Shown in pieces: positions 17,126 through 26,165 of a DNA stretch of 64,000 nucleotides (the stretch's first letter is position 1; each line of letters starts with the position of its first letter). The stretch comes from Enterobacter asburiae (GTDB lineage: Bacteria; Pseudomonadota; Gammaproteobacteria; Enterobacterales; Enterobacteriaceae). A program made the translations under genes and the position numbers. The stretch covers positions 434,001-498,000 of the forward strand of contig NZ_CP102247.1 in NCBI RefSeq assembly GCF_024599655.1, written 5' to 3'. Below the pieces are notes generated by a model. The model searched no databases. It saw nothing but the letters and a program-made list of their open reading frames with translations, and was not told where the DNA came from.

Positions 17126-17527
17126 TTATTCAGTCTCACCGTGTTTAAATTTCATCAGATCGCGGCGCTCTTTTTTATCCGGCCGCCGGTCCGGGTGAGG
17201 CATCGTCAGCGCGTTCATTTTGCGCGCCAGCGCGGTCTTCTCGCGTTTTTCAATGCTCTCCGCCGTCTCTTCATAAAGCAGTACGGCTTCCGTTGCGGGT
17301 CGACGCTGTTCGGTAATGGCTTTAATCACCACCGTACGTTCATCGTTGCCCTGACGCAGCGTTAAGGTGGCATTCAGCTCAACCAGCTTGCTCGGTTTGC
17401 TGCGCTGGCCGTTGTAATGCACTTTTCCGCCGTCAACCATCTCGCGGGCAAGGGCGCGTGTTTTATAAAAACGCGCTGCCCACAGCCATTTATCCAGTCT
17501 TACCCCGTCAGAGGGTTTTTCTTTCAT
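17126..17527 (-). CDS. hslR: Hsp15, ribosome-associated heat shock protein
   Basis: A 133-residue RNA-binding protein with an S4 domain (VRLDKWLWAARFYKTRALAREMV at residues ~8-31). It binds stalled 50S subunits carrying peptidyl-tRNA after heat shock. The C-terminal half is highly charged, ending KKERRDLMKFKHGE. Its start overlaps the yrfG stop by four bases, so the two are translationally coupled. Confidence 0.97.
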   Translation of the reverse strand: MKEKPSDGVRLDKWLWAARFYKTRALAREMVDGGKVHYNGQRSKPSKLVELNATLTLRQGNDERTVVIKAITEQRRPATEAVLLYEETAESIEKREKTALARKMNALTMPHPDRRPDKKERRDLMKFKHGETE

Positions 17528-18207
17528 GGCGTCTCCTTCACGGTCAGTGAGGGGATCATCTGGCGATAGTCGTTCAGTCCAGGGTGGCGCAGATAGCTTT
17601 TTTCAGCCAGGCCAGAGTCAGGATTGGTCACGCCCAGACAGTAGCGAATGCCAAACCTTGCTGCGGAATCCAGAATGGGCTCGCTGTCATCAATGAACAG
17701 CGTACGTTCTGGCTGCAAACCCGTCTCTTCCTTCACCGCATGCCACAACCGCTGATCCTCTTTCGGATAACCAAATGTGTGGGTGGAAAGTAATAAATCA
17801 AGGTGCGACGCCAGGCCGGTATGCTCCAGCTTCACCGCCAGATTATGTGGATGCGCGTTGGTCAGCAAAATACGGCGCTTGCCGCTTGCTTTCAGCGCAT
17901 CCAGAAAGGGCACGGTATCCTCGCGCAGAACGGCGCGCGGGCCCTGGGCGGTGGTCATGGCACAAATATCCAAACCGAGGCGCTCGCTCCAGTAGTCAAG
18001 ACAGTACCAGTTTAGCGTATGTTGCACCGCGCTATATTGCGAACGAATGAATGCCTGCGCTTCTGCCGGGGAGATCCCCTGCTGTTCGCCGTAGGTTTCA
18101 GGAACCAGCGTTTGCCAGAAATAGTTATCAAAGGCGAGATCGAGCAGCGTGCCGTCCATATCCAGCAGAACGGTATCAACCTCCTGCCAGGCGATATCAA
18201 GATGCAT
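17524..18207 (-). CDS. yrfG: HAD-family GMP/IMP nucleotidase YrfG
   Basis: A 227-residue HAD-superfamily phosphatase. Motif I is LLDMDGTLLDL with the nucleophile Asp, motif II is LLTNAH, and motif III/IV contains the Lys in YPKED and LFIDDSEPIL. The E. coli homologue dephosphorylates purine nucleotides in vitro. The start at 18207 (MHLDIAWQEVDTVLLDMDG) gives the family N-terminus; the open frame upstream to 18252 has no family match. It is five residues longer than E. coli YrfG at the C-terminus. Confidence 0.93.
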   Translation of the reverse strand: MHLDIAWQEVDTVLLDMDGTLLDLAFDNYFWQTLVPETYGEQQGISPAEAQAFIRSQYSAVQHTLNWYCLDYWSERLGLDICAMTTAQGPRAVLREDTVPFLDALKASGKRRILLTNAHPHNLAVKLEHTGLASHLDLLLSTHTFGYPKEDQRLWHAVKEETGLQPERTLFIDDSEPILDSAARFGIRYCLGVTNPDSGLAEKSYLRHPGLNDYRQMIPSLTVKETP

Positions 18208-18274
18208 TAGGGGGAACTCCAGCCAGAAGAAACGTGCGCGACAGGGTAGCACATCTTGTCGCGCAACGACGTTA

Positions 18275-20410
18275 TCAGATCAGGCTCTCAGACGAGGGGA
18301 TCAGCTTAGGATTGAGGCAGTTTTCATAATACTGCTGGATGTCGGCAAGCCGGGTGCGCGAGCGCTGGTAGCGGCGCAGGGCCATAAAGCCGTTCCAGAA
18401 AATGGCGGCAAGCATCGCGGTCATCAGCAGAGAGGTGCCGATGTAGCGCCATAAACCTGCACTGTCTGGCATCCGGTGCAGGCCGATATGGCGAGTGCCG
18501 TTGGCATCGGTGTAGATGCTTGTGACAATCCCTTCGGCGCTGAACGGCGTTTGCATCAGCATCTGCGCCAGGCGCTGGAATTGGCTCCACTGCTCCTGCG
18601 CCGGGTAGTCATAAAGCGCAACCTGAGGATATGGCTGATCGACCAGGTCGCTGCCTTCATCGCTGGCAATCACAAATCCGCCCGGTGCCGGGCTGTTCAG
18701 CGCCTGAGCCGCACGGGTGGTCTCGCGCATCATGAACGGCGAGGTCGAGGTGGCGACCAGGTTATCCAGCGATTCAGCGCTCACCGGCCGCAGCAGCACG
18801 TTAACACCATCCAGTCGTCCCGCTTCGGCGCGTTTTACCAGCGAGTCCCAGTCCTTACTGTTACCCAGGTTTACCAGGGCGTTTTTAAGACGTATGCACT
18901 CATCCTGAGAGGAGCATAAATCCTGCGTTTTCAGGACGATGTCACCAAAATCATCCAGCAGAACCATGCCTGATTTCTGAATGGCCGAGCGCAGCGCAGG
19001 GCTGACGCGCGAATCATCGTCCGGTTTCGGGTGCAGCTGGCGGTTCACCGTCTGGGTCAGCGCCGTGGCCTTATTCACTACTTCGGATTCCGGCAGCGGC
19101 AGCGGCGGCGCGTCGTTCCAGATAATTTGCGAGCAGTCGAACGGCATGAACGGCGAGTTCTGGCGGGTGTTCCACGCCCCCGGGGTGTGAATATTACACA
19201 TCCCGGTACCCTTCAGGCGCAGCGTGTCCCCCACGCGCACACCGGCTTCATCCAGTTTGTTAACGCTGGTCGCTTCAATGGTTTGCGCGCCTTTGATCCA
19301 CGACAGGGTGAATTTAATGGGCATATCCAGCGGCACGAAAAGCAGCAGCATCACTAATACCAGCGCGGCGCCGCCGGCAATGACCGCGCTGCGCAGCCAG
19401 TGCTGAAGCGGGAAGTTTTTGACTTCATCATGCAGAGACAGGAAGCGCCCCTGACGCACAACGTGGCGGTCAAGGTAGATATCAATATCGGTTTTTTGCC
19501 CTAAGTCCTGCGCAATCCACGGTTGCCAGTGGCGCGGGTAGATAAGGTCGATAATACCGAGTGAAATATTGTTGAGATGTTCCTGATCGTTTTCACCAAA
19601 CAGGCCCCAGCGCTTTGGCGTACCGCGCAGGCAGTGGATCTCTCGTAACGAGGTTTTGGCCGGTGGGGCAAAGAGTCCCCACAGCCCGGCTGCCAGCAGC
19701 AGCACCGCGCCTCCCGCCAGCCAGGGAACAAACACATCCGGCGTGAGCAGGCAGATAAAAAAGAGCAGGAAGGCCGCGACGATCAGAATGGCTTCACGGA
19801 TGCCGTCCGGGCGGCTCAGGGCGTACTCTTCATGCGTCTCCTGGCGAATGTTCAGCAGTTCGATCTGCTCAGTCTCTTCGCCACGAATGGATGCCTGCGT
19901 TGAACTCGCGCGCTCCAGCGCAAAACGCGGGGCTTCCTGAAGGTATTCATTCAGCGTATGGCCGTTAAGCGAGATAACCAGGGGCAACGAATCGGTGTGG
20001 ATCAGCTCAACGCTGTTCTCGTCATTTATGTACTGCTCCCAGGACGGGGGCAGATGCACTTCGACGGAATCCAGGTAATAGCGCCATTTATTGGGGTCAT
20101 CAGTGGTGATGCCATAGCGCGTGATGGAGCGCGTCACGCAGAGCACGGTATCACTTTGCGCGTTGAGCTTTAGCGCGACGGGCGCAGCGGTGGCTCCCGT
20201 TGGCCCAGGCGTTAGCTGAGTACGGTTCAGGATTTCGAGATAGTTTTCAACTGCATCACGCTCGTCTTGCGTGAGTTTACGCGTGCTCGCACCCGCAAAT
20301 GCATTTAAAAAGGGCAGACGATAACGGCGCTGTACGCGGCGCCTGTACAACCACCCTGCAACCAATGCGCTGGCCAGCATAGCAGCGAGAACAATCAAAA
20401 TGGTGCTCAT
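18275..20410 (-). CDS. igaA: IgaA, inhibitor of the Rcs phosphorelay
   Basis: A 711-residue inner-membrane protein (YrfF/MucM), the E. coli length. It has a TM segment at the N-terminus (residues 3-20), a cytoplasmic domain, a TM pair near 210-250, another TM near 340-360, a large periplasmic domain with conserved cysteines, and a last TM near 650-670. It holds RcsD inactive and is essential unless Rcs is lost. It is divergent from nudE. Confidence 0.96.
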   Translation of the reverse strand: MSTILIVLAAMLASALVAGWLYRRRVQRRYRLPFLNAFAGASTRKLTQDERDAVENYLEILNRTQLTPGPTGATAAPVALKLNAQSDTVLCVTRSITRYGITTDDPNKWRYYLDSVEVHLPPSWEQYINDENSVELIHTDSLPLVISLNGHTLNEYLQEAPRFALERASSTQASIRGEETEQIELLNIRQETHEEYALSRPDGIREAILIVAAFLLFFICLLTPDVFVPWLAGGAVLLLAAGLWGLFAPPAKTSLREIHCLRGTPKRWGLFGENDQEHLNNISLGIIDLIYPRHWQPWIAQDLGQKTDIDIYLDRHVVRQGRFLSLHDEVKNFPLQHWLRSAVIAGGAALVLVMLLLFVPLDMPIKFTLSWIKGAQTIEATSVNKLDEAGVRVGDTLRLKGTGMCNIHTPGAWNTRQNSPFMPFDCSQIIWNDAPPLPLPESEVVNKATALTQTVNRQLHPKPDDDSRVSPALRSAIQKSGMVLLDDFGDIVLKTQDLCSSQDECIRLKNALVNLGNSKDWDSLVKRAEAGRLDGVNVLLRPVSAESLDNLVATSTSPFMMRETTRAAQALNSPAPGGFVIASDEGSDLVDQPYPQVALYDYPAQEQWSQFQRLAQMLMQTPFSAEGIVTSIYTDANGTRHIGLHRMPDSAGLWRYIGTSLLMTAMLAAIFWNGFMALRRYQRSRTRLADIQQYYENCLNPKLIPSSESLI

Positions 20411-20731
20411 GCTTTCCCCATCTTACTTATCTTACAGGTGTAGTCAGTAGCACCTTTACATTGAATGAGAGTCTGTGGTTGGCTATCGGCAAGTATGGAG
20501 TCGAACTTGAGCATTCTGAAGCGCATCCCAGTGACCGGTGATGATAGCAAAGCCTGTTATGGCGCGATATCAGCAAATTCCTGGAAACATTTCAACCTCT
20601 TGACATTTGTTTTGAATTGAGGATTGATCCCTGCTACGTTGCATAAATGTAAATAAAGAACGATTGACATTGCCGAAACCGTGCGGCATATCGCACAATA
20701 ACGCCAGTTCTCACTGCTAAGACCCATCACG
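20411..20731. other. igaA-nudE divergent promoter region (321 bp)
   Basis: AT-rich region between two divergent genes. A candidate promoter for nudE has TTGACA at 20664-20669 and CATATC at 20687-20692 with a 17-base spacer. A second TTGACA is near 20599. No gene is supported. Confidence 0.55.
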
Positions 20732-21292
20732 ATGAGCAAACCACTACAAAAACCCACCATTCTGAATGTTGAAACTGTCGCCAAATCGCGCCTGTTTAAT
20801 GTCGAAAGTGTGGACCTGGAGTTCAGCAACGGTGTGCGTCGCGTTTATGAACGTATGCGCCCCTCTTCGCGCGAAGCGGTGATGATTATTCCCATTATCG
20901 ACGATCATCTGATTTTGATCCGCGAATACGCTGTGGGAACGGAATCTTACGAGCTTGGTTTCTCGAAAGGGCTTATCGACCCGGGTGAAACCGTCTTCGA
21001 AGCGGCAAACCGCGAGCTGAAAGAAGAGGTCGGCTTCGGGGCGAATGAGCTTTCATTCCTGAAAAAGCTGAGCATGGCGCCGTCCTATTTTTCCAGCAAA
21101 ATGAATATCGTGGTGGCCGAAGATCTCTATCCTGAATCGCTCGAAGGGGATGAGCCGGAGCCGCTGCCGCAGGTTCGCTGGCCTTTAGCGCACCTGATGG
21201 ATCTGCTGGAAGACCCTGACTTTAATGAGGCTCGCAACGTGAGCGCGCTGTTCCTGGTCCGGGAGTGGCTGAAGGGGCAGGGGCGACTGTAG
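20732..21292 (+). CDS. nudE: ADP compounds hydrolase NudE
   Basis: A 186-residue Nudix hydrolase that cleaves ADP-ribose, Ap3A and NADH. The Nudix box is complete at residues 80-102: Gly80, Glu86, Arg94-Glu95, Glu98-Glu99, Gly101. The length equals E. coli NudE. It stands alone between igaA (divergent) and mrcA (convergent), and a REP hairpin and a terminator follow its stop. Confidence 0.97.
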   Translation: MSKPLQKPTILNVETVAKSRLFNVESVDLEFSNGVRRVYERMRPSSREAVMIIPIIDDHLILIREYAVGTESYELGFSKGLIDPGETVFEAANRELKEEVGFGANELSFLKKLSMAPSYFSSKMNIVVAEDLYPESLEGDEPEPLPQVRWPLAHLMDLLEDPDFNEARNVSALFLVREWLKGQGRL

Positions 21293-21303
21293 GCCATAAA
21301 AAA

Positions 21304-21331
21304 GCCGGGTGGCGGCTTCGCCTTACCCGGC
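21304..21331. repeat. REP-like element after nudE
   Basis: Stem GCCGGGT (21304-21310) / ACCCGGC with a GC-rich loop, followed by CTACG, the reverse orientation of the GTAGGCCGGGTAAGCG family. Confidence 0.8.
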
Positions 21332-21342
21332 CTACGATGCTT

Positions 21343-21367
21343 TGCCCGGTTTTTACCGGGCATTTTT
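21343..21367 (+). terminator. nudE terminator
   Basis: An 8-bp stem TGCCCGGT / ACCGGGCA with a TTTT loop, followed by five T. It lies between convergent nudE and mrcA. Confidence 0.8.
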
Positions 21368-21371
21368 ATTT

Positions 21372-23924
21372 TTAGAACAGCTCGTGCGTTTCGCCGTTAT
21401 CAATAATCTCTGTACCCACCTCATGCACCGCCTGCGTGGTTGGCTGCGTGCCCTCGATGAAATACTCTGCGCGACTATTACCGCCGTTGGCGAGCTGGCC
21501 CGTGCTGCGGTCGATATTGACCGTCACCACGCCTGGCGGTGGCGTCAACGGCTGCTCCGGCACGCCTTCAAGAACGGACTTCATGTAGGCGTCCCAGGCC
21601 GGCTGCGCGCTCTTCGCACCGCCTTCGTAGCCGGAAATCTGATCCTTAATCGCGCCGGAGGCCGTTGTACGACCTAAGTCACGGCGGTGATCGTCGAAAC
21701 CGATCCAGACCGATGTCACCACGCCCGGCCCGTAACCGGAGAACCACGCATCTTTCGAACTGTTGGTTGTCCCCGTTTTACCGCCGATGTCATGGCGCTG
21801 CAAATCACGCCCTGCACGCCAGCCTGTACCCTGCCAGCCCGGTTCACCGAAGATGTTGGTGTTCAGCGCGCTTTTGATCAGGAACGACAGCGGCGTGTTG
21901 ATCACATGCGGGGCATACTCCGGCGCACCGGTCTGGGCTACCAGCGACTGGTTAGCCTGCTCGAGCTGCGGCTGCGGCACGACGCCGTTCTGCTGCTCCT
22001 GAGACACGGCAGGGTCTTCCATGTCCTTGTTTTCAAGCACCTCGGATTTCGGCGTATTGCCATAAATGACCGGAATATCGCAGTCAGGACAGGCAATTTT
22101 CGGCTTCGCTTCGAACAGCACGCCGCCCTGGTCGTTTTCGATCTTGCTGATGAAGTACGGGTCAATCAGGAAGCCGCCGTTGGCCATCACCGAGTACCCG
22201 CGTGCGACCTGAAGCGGCGTAAAGGAGGCGGAGCCTAACGCCAGCGACTCGGTGCGAACGATGTTCTGCGCCGGGAAACCGAAGCGCTGCAGATACTCTG
22301 CGGCATAGTCGACGCCCATCGCGCGCATGGCGCGCACCATCACCACGTTTTTCGACTGCCCCAGCCCCTGACGGAGACGAATAGGACCGGCATACTCCGC
22401 GGGGGAGTTCTTCGGCTGCCAGTCGGAACCGGCACCGGCATCCCAGCGGGAGATCGGCACGTCGTTCAGGATGCTGGCGAGGGTCAAGCCCTTATCCATC
22501 GCTGCCGTGTAGAGGAACGGTTTGATATTGGAACCGACCTGACGCAGCGCCTGGGTGGCGCGGTTAAATTTGCTCTGGTTGAAATCAAACCCGCCGACCA
22601 GAGCCAGGATGGCACCGTTCTGTGGGTTGATAGAGGCCAGGGCCGAGTTGACGTCCGGCACCTGGGCCAGCCACCAGGATTCACCTACCTTGCGCACCCA
22701 GATTTGCTGCCCGGTTTGTACCGCATCGGTCACTTTACGCGGCGTTGCGCCCTGCAGCGTATCCGAGCGGTACGGACGCGCCCAGCGGATACCGTCCATA
22801 CGCAGGGAGACGGAGGTGCCGTCCGCGAGCGTCGCAACGGCTTCCTGAGGATCGGCCTGCGTCACCACGGCAGGAAGGAGCGGACCATAGGTTGGCAGCG
22901 CCTTCAGCGTACTGGTGATTTTTTTGCTGTCCCACGCGCTTTCGCCCACTTTCCAGAGCACGTTTGACGGGCCGCGATAGCCGTGACGCATATCGTAGTC
23001 CATCACGTTGTTCCGCACTGCTTCCTGAGCCGCCTGCTGGACCTTGCGGGTGACGGTGGTGTACACGCGATAGCCATCTTCATAGGCCTTGTCACCATAG
23101 CGATTCACCATCTCCTGGCGAACCATTTCGGTCAGGTAAGGGGACGCGAAGGCGATCTCAGGGGCGTGGTAGTTAGCGTCAATCACATCGTTACGCGCCT
23201 GGTCGTACTCGCTCTGGCTGATGTAGCCTTCGCTCAGCATACGTGACAGGACGACGTTACGACGCGCGGTGGCGCGATCGAGCGAGTAGAGCGGGTTGAA
23301 CGTGGACGGCGCTTTCGGCAGACCGGCAATGGTTGCCATTTCGCTTAAGGTGAGTTGCTCAACAGGCTTACCGAAGTAAACCTGAGCGGCAGCCCCCACG
23401 CCATAGGCGCGGTAGCCCAGGTAGATTTTGTTGAGGTACAGCTCAAGGATATCGTCTTTGCTCAGCAGCTGCTCAATACGGATCGCAAGGAACACCTCTT
23501 TGATCTTACGTATCAGCGTCTTTTCAGGGCTGAGGAAGAAGTTACGCGCCAGCTGCTGCGTAATGGTACTCGCCCCCTGAGAGGCGTGACCAGAGAACAG
23601 CGCAATGCTCGCGGCACGGAAAATCCCCACCGGATCGACACCGTGGTGCTCGTAGAAACGGCTGTCCTCCGTGGCGATAAAGGCTTTCACCATCACAGGG
23701 GGGATTTGGTTTAAGGTCAGCGGAATACGACGCTTCTCGCCATACTGCGCCATCAGCTCGCCATCGGCGCTATAGACCTGCATCGGGATCTGGAGTCGCA
23801 CATCGCGAAGCGTGGCGACATCAGGTAGCTGTGGCTCAATATATTTGTACAAACCGTAAATCGAGCCTGCTCCCAGCAGAATGCAACAAACTGCAAGGAT
23901 GAATAAATACTTTACGAACTTCAC
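21372..23924 (-). CDS. mrcA: penicillin-binding protein 1A
   Basis: A bifunctional class A PBP that polymerises and cross-links peptidoglycan, 850 residues from the chosen start. A cytoplasmic N-terminus and one TM segment (residues 5-25) come first. Next is the glycosyltransferase domain with the catalytic Glu in ATEDSRFYEHHG and the GASTITQQLARN motif. An OB-like domain follows, then the transpeptidase with the active Ser in GSNIKPF and the KTGTTN motif. Both possible starts are GTG: 23924 has GGGA upstream and gives exactly the E. coli length, while 23948 would add eight residues. Confidence 0.95.
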   Translation of the reverse strand: MKFVKYLFILAVCCILLGAGSIYGLYKYIEPQLPDVATLRDVRLQIPMQVYSADGELMAQYGEKRRIPLTLNQIPPVMVKAFIATEDSRFYEHHGVDPVGIFRAASIALFSGHASQGASTITQQLARNFFLSPEKTLIRKIKEVFLAIRIEQLLSKDDILELYLNKIYLGYRAYGVGAAAQVYFGKPVEQLTLSEMATIAGLPKAPSTFNPLYSLDRATARRNVVLSRMLSEGYISQSEYDQARNDVIDANYHAPEIAFASPYLTEMVRQEMVNRYGDKAYEDGYRVYTTVTRKVQQAAQEAVRNNVMDYDMRHGYRGPSNVLWKVGESAWDSKKITSTLKALPTYGPLLPAVVTQADPQEAVATLADGTSVSLRMDGIRWARPYRSDTLQGATPRKVTDAVQTGQQIWVRKVGESWWLAQVPDVNSALASINPQNGAILALVGGFDFNQSKFNRATQALRQVGSNIKPFLYTAAMDKGLTLASILNDVPISRWDAGAGSDWQPKNSPAEYAGPIRLRQGLGQSKNVVMVRAMRAMGVDYAAEYLQRFGFPAQNIVRTESLALGSASFTPLQVARGYSVMANGGFLIDPYFISKIENDQGGVLFEAKPKIACPDCDIPVIYGNTPKSEVLENKDMEDPAVSQEQQNGVVPQPQLEQANQSLVAQTGAPEYAPHVINTPLSFLIKSALNTNIFGEPGWQGTGWRAGRDLQRHDIGGKTGTTNSSKDAWFSGYGPGVVTSVWIGFDDHRRDLGRTTASGAIKDQISGYEGGAKSAQPAWDAYMKSVLEGVPEQPLTPPPGVVTVNIDRSTGQLANGGNSRAEYFIEGTQPTTQAVHEVGTEIIDNGETHELF

Positions 23925-24044
23925 CGGAGATTTCCCATTTGGTTTCACTTGGGCAGTTTCTAAACAATCGCGCGGTAGTATAAAGGCAAGCCTGATTCAT
24001 TGATATAGCCGTCAAGGTGACGGGCGATAAGGAGATCGTGAAGC

Positions 24045-24821
24045 ATGGCTTTCAAAACATGGCAAACGGGCGTTCATATTCAACAGGATAGGGTGCTGAT
24101 CGTTGCGTTGGCCCGGGAGAAGTCCGGCTGGTGCTTGCGCCGCTGGTGGGCGATTCCTCTGGCCGAAGGCATCATTCGTGACGGCAAAATTTGTCAGCCA
24201 GAACAGCTGGTTGATGCGCTACGCGACTGGCGGAAAACGCTGCCGCACTACCACCGGGTGTTCCTCTCTTTCCCGGCAGCACGCACCCTGCAGCGGTCGC
24301 TTCCCCGCCCGTCAGTAGCATTGCGCGACAGCGAGCAGCTCTCATGGCTTGGCGCGGCGCTCGCGCGCGAACTGGAGATGTCTGCCGATACGCTTTGTTT
24401 CGATTACGCGCAGGACACCTTCAGCAATACCTTTCACGTGACCGCCGCGCAAAACAACGAGGTCGACACCCTTCTGGCGCTGGCGAAAACGCTGCGTGTG
24501 CGGCTGGTGGCCATTACGCCGGATGCCAGCGCGCTGGCGAATCTTCTTCCTGCGGTGGCACCAGCGACGTGCATCGCCTGGCGGGACGATCGGCAGTGGC
24601 TGTGGGCGATGCGCCACCAGTGGGGACGCCGCCTTACCACAGAAGCCGAAAGCGTGGCCGAACTGGCGGCGCTGCTGGCGCTTGGACCGGATGACATCGC
24701 GCTGTTTGATAACCGACGTAACCCGTGGGAAATCCTGGAACGCTGCCATGCCCCGCTACCGGACTGCGGCGCTGATTATACCGTTGCGCTGGCGCTGGCC
24801 ATGAGCGAGGTGCCCGGATGA
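24045..24821 (+). CDS. hofM: HofM, PilM-like pilus assembly / DNA uptake protein
   Basis: A 258-residue cytoplasmic protein of the PilM type (actin-like fold), first gene of hofMNOPQ. It resembles E. coli HofM along its length (ASALxxLLP and WRDDRQWLWAMR). These genes are needed for use of DNA as a nutrient and correspond to comA-E in Haemophilus. In E. coli the operon depends on CRP and Sxy; I could not see a clear CRP-S site in the 120-bp gap shared with mrcA. Its stop overlaps the hofN start. Confidence 0.9.
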   Translation: MAFKTWQTGVHIQQDRVLIVALAREKSGWCLRRWWAIPLAEGIIRDGKICQPEQLVDALRDWRKTLPHYHRVFLSFPAARTLQRSLPRPSVALRDSEQLSWLGAALARELEMSADTLCFDYAQDTFSNTFHVTAAQNNEVDTLLALAKTLRVRLVAITPDASALANLLPAVAPATCIAWRDDRQWLWAMRHQWGRRLTTEAESVAELAALLALGPDDIALFDNRRNPWEILERCHAPLPDCGADYTVALALAMSEVPG

Positions 24822-25312
24822 GCATCATGAACTTTCTGCCCTGGCGACAGCAGCGGCGCGCGCGATGCCTGCGTTTCTGGGGCGCAATGGGTGTCGGCAC
24901 CGTGCTGTTGATGTTCGTGATCATGTCCGGTCTGCGGATGAACCCTCTTATGAGGCTGTACGCGCTGCAAACGGATCTGACGGGAATGCAGACCGTGCAG
25001 CATGCGCTTCTCTCCCGGCAGAAACTCGCCTCACAGGCGCAGATGCCAGCGCAGACACTTCAACGACGCGCATGGCAACCGGTGCTGGGATCCCTTTCCC
25101 GCGCCATTCCGGCACAGGTCTGGCTGACAGAGCTGCGCTATCAGCCTCCCGCACTGATGCTGAGCGGGTATGCCCTAACCCTGCCGGCCCTGTCTGCTCT
25201 GCGCGATGCGCTTGGCCAAATAGCGGGTTTTACGCCCGGGACGACGGGTGAGCTTCGGCAGGACAGCCAGGGACGCTGGATGTTCACCCTTCATCTTAAA
25301 AGCGAGGGTTAA
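24818..25312 (+). CDS. hofN: HofN, PilN-like protein
   Basis: A 164-residue bitopic membrane protein. A short cytoplasmic N-terminus with the conserved INFLPWR-like start (MNFLPWRQQRR) is followed by a TM segment (about 26-44) and a periplasmic domain with coiled-coil character. It overlaps the end of hofM by four bases. PilN connects PilM to the PilO/PilP periplasmic ring. It is shorter than E. coli HofN (179). Confidence 0.88.
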   Translation: MSIMNFLPWRQQRRARCLRFWGAMGVGTVLLMFVIMSGLRMNPLMRLYALQTDLTGMQTVQHALLSRQKLASQAQMPAQTLQRRAWQPVLGSLSRAIPAQVWLTELRYQPPALMLSGYALTLPALSALRDALGQIAGFTPGTTGELRQDSQGRWMFTLHLKSEG

Positions 25313-25315
25313 CGC

Positions 25316-25771
25316 GTGGATACCCTGTTAGAACGCTGGTGCGAAAGCCGTCCCTGGAGTCGGGTGCTCTTCTGGTGTCTGGGGAGTTTCCTGGCCGGAC
25401 TGGCCGCGTGGGGCACTTTGCTCAGACCGGTAGACAGGCAGTGTGCTGAACGACAACGCCAGCTGATTCAGGACGCGAGAGCTAACGCAGCGTTATGGCC
25501 TGCCGTCAGAAAGGTGCCGTTTCGTCCGGAAGCACCGGAATCACGGGAGCTGATATCTTTTTCCCCGCTCGATTTTCAGGGCGATAACGCGACGCTGGTT
25601 CACTGGAAGCCGCTGCAGAACGGAGGGGAATTGATGCTGGAGGTTGAGTGGCAGGCGCTTCCGGCGCTTTTTTCCCGGCTGGCGCAGCGGGATGTGCAGA
25701 TCGCCGCTTTCGCGATTGCGCCACAGGGTAAAGCGCTGCGCCTGCGGCTGGAGCTGGAACATGCGAAATAG
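25316..25771 (+). CDS. hofO: HofO, PilO-like protein
   Basis: A 151-residue protein with one TM segment near residues 17-34 and a periplasmic ferredoxin-like domain. It starts with GTG three bases after the hofN stop, with GAGGG upstream as the ribosome site. It is the expected partner of HofN. Sequence conservation in this family is low, so the name rests mainly on position and topology. Confidence 0.83.
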   Translation: MDTLLERWCESRPWSRVLFWCLGSFLAGLAAWGTLLRPVDRQCAERQRQLIQDARANAALWPAVRKVPFRPEAPESRELISFSPLDFQGDNATLVHWKPLQNGGELMLEVEWQALPALFSRLAQRDVQIAAFAIAPQGKALRLRLELEHAK

Positions 25772-26165
25772 CGCGCGATATTTGCTGGTTTGCTCAGCGC
25801 TGCTACTGACCGGCATGCGCGATCCGTTTCGCCCGCCGGACGATCCCTGCGCCATTGGCGAGCTGGCGCAATGGCACTATCGCGGCATGGTGGGAGGACA
25901 GCAGGCTATCGGCATTTTACAGGATGGGCAAAAGCGCTGGTACCGGCTGAAAACGCATGAGCGCTTGCCGGCAGGCTGGACGATAACAGCCATCAATGAA
26001 ACGGAACTGGTTGTTGATGTGGGTGATACATGTGAACCAGAAAAATGGACGTGGCAACGAGAAGGAACGGATAAGAATGAATTTACGGATAATGCTGTGG
26101 CTGCTGGCGTTCAGCCATCCGCTGTGGGCCGCCGCGCCAAAACCGGTCACGCTGGTGGTGGATGA
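25761..26165 (+). CDS. hofP: HofP, PilP-like protein
   Basis: A 134-residue exported protein, the E. coli HofP length. The N-terminus is a signal sequence (residues 5-18) ending near TGMRDPF, and RDPFRPP is the PilP hallmark that follows. The end is Gly-rich. It starts inside the last codons of hofO (overlap of 11 bases). It would link HofN/HofO to the secretin HofQ. The longer open frame from 25644 is only the upstream extension inside hofO. Confidence 0.88.
   Translation: MRNSARYLLVCSALLLTGMRDPFRPPDDPCAIGELAQWHYRGMVGGQQAIGILQDGQKRWYRLKTHERLPAGWTITAINETELVVDVGDTCEPEKWTWQREGTDKNEFTDNAVAAGVQPSAVGRRAKTGHAGGG

Noticed and set aside
23925..24044. Possible CRP-S (Sxy-dependent) site before hofM.
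   Set aside because: I found no TGCGA-N6-TCGCA pattern in the gap; only part-matches such as AATCGCGCG.
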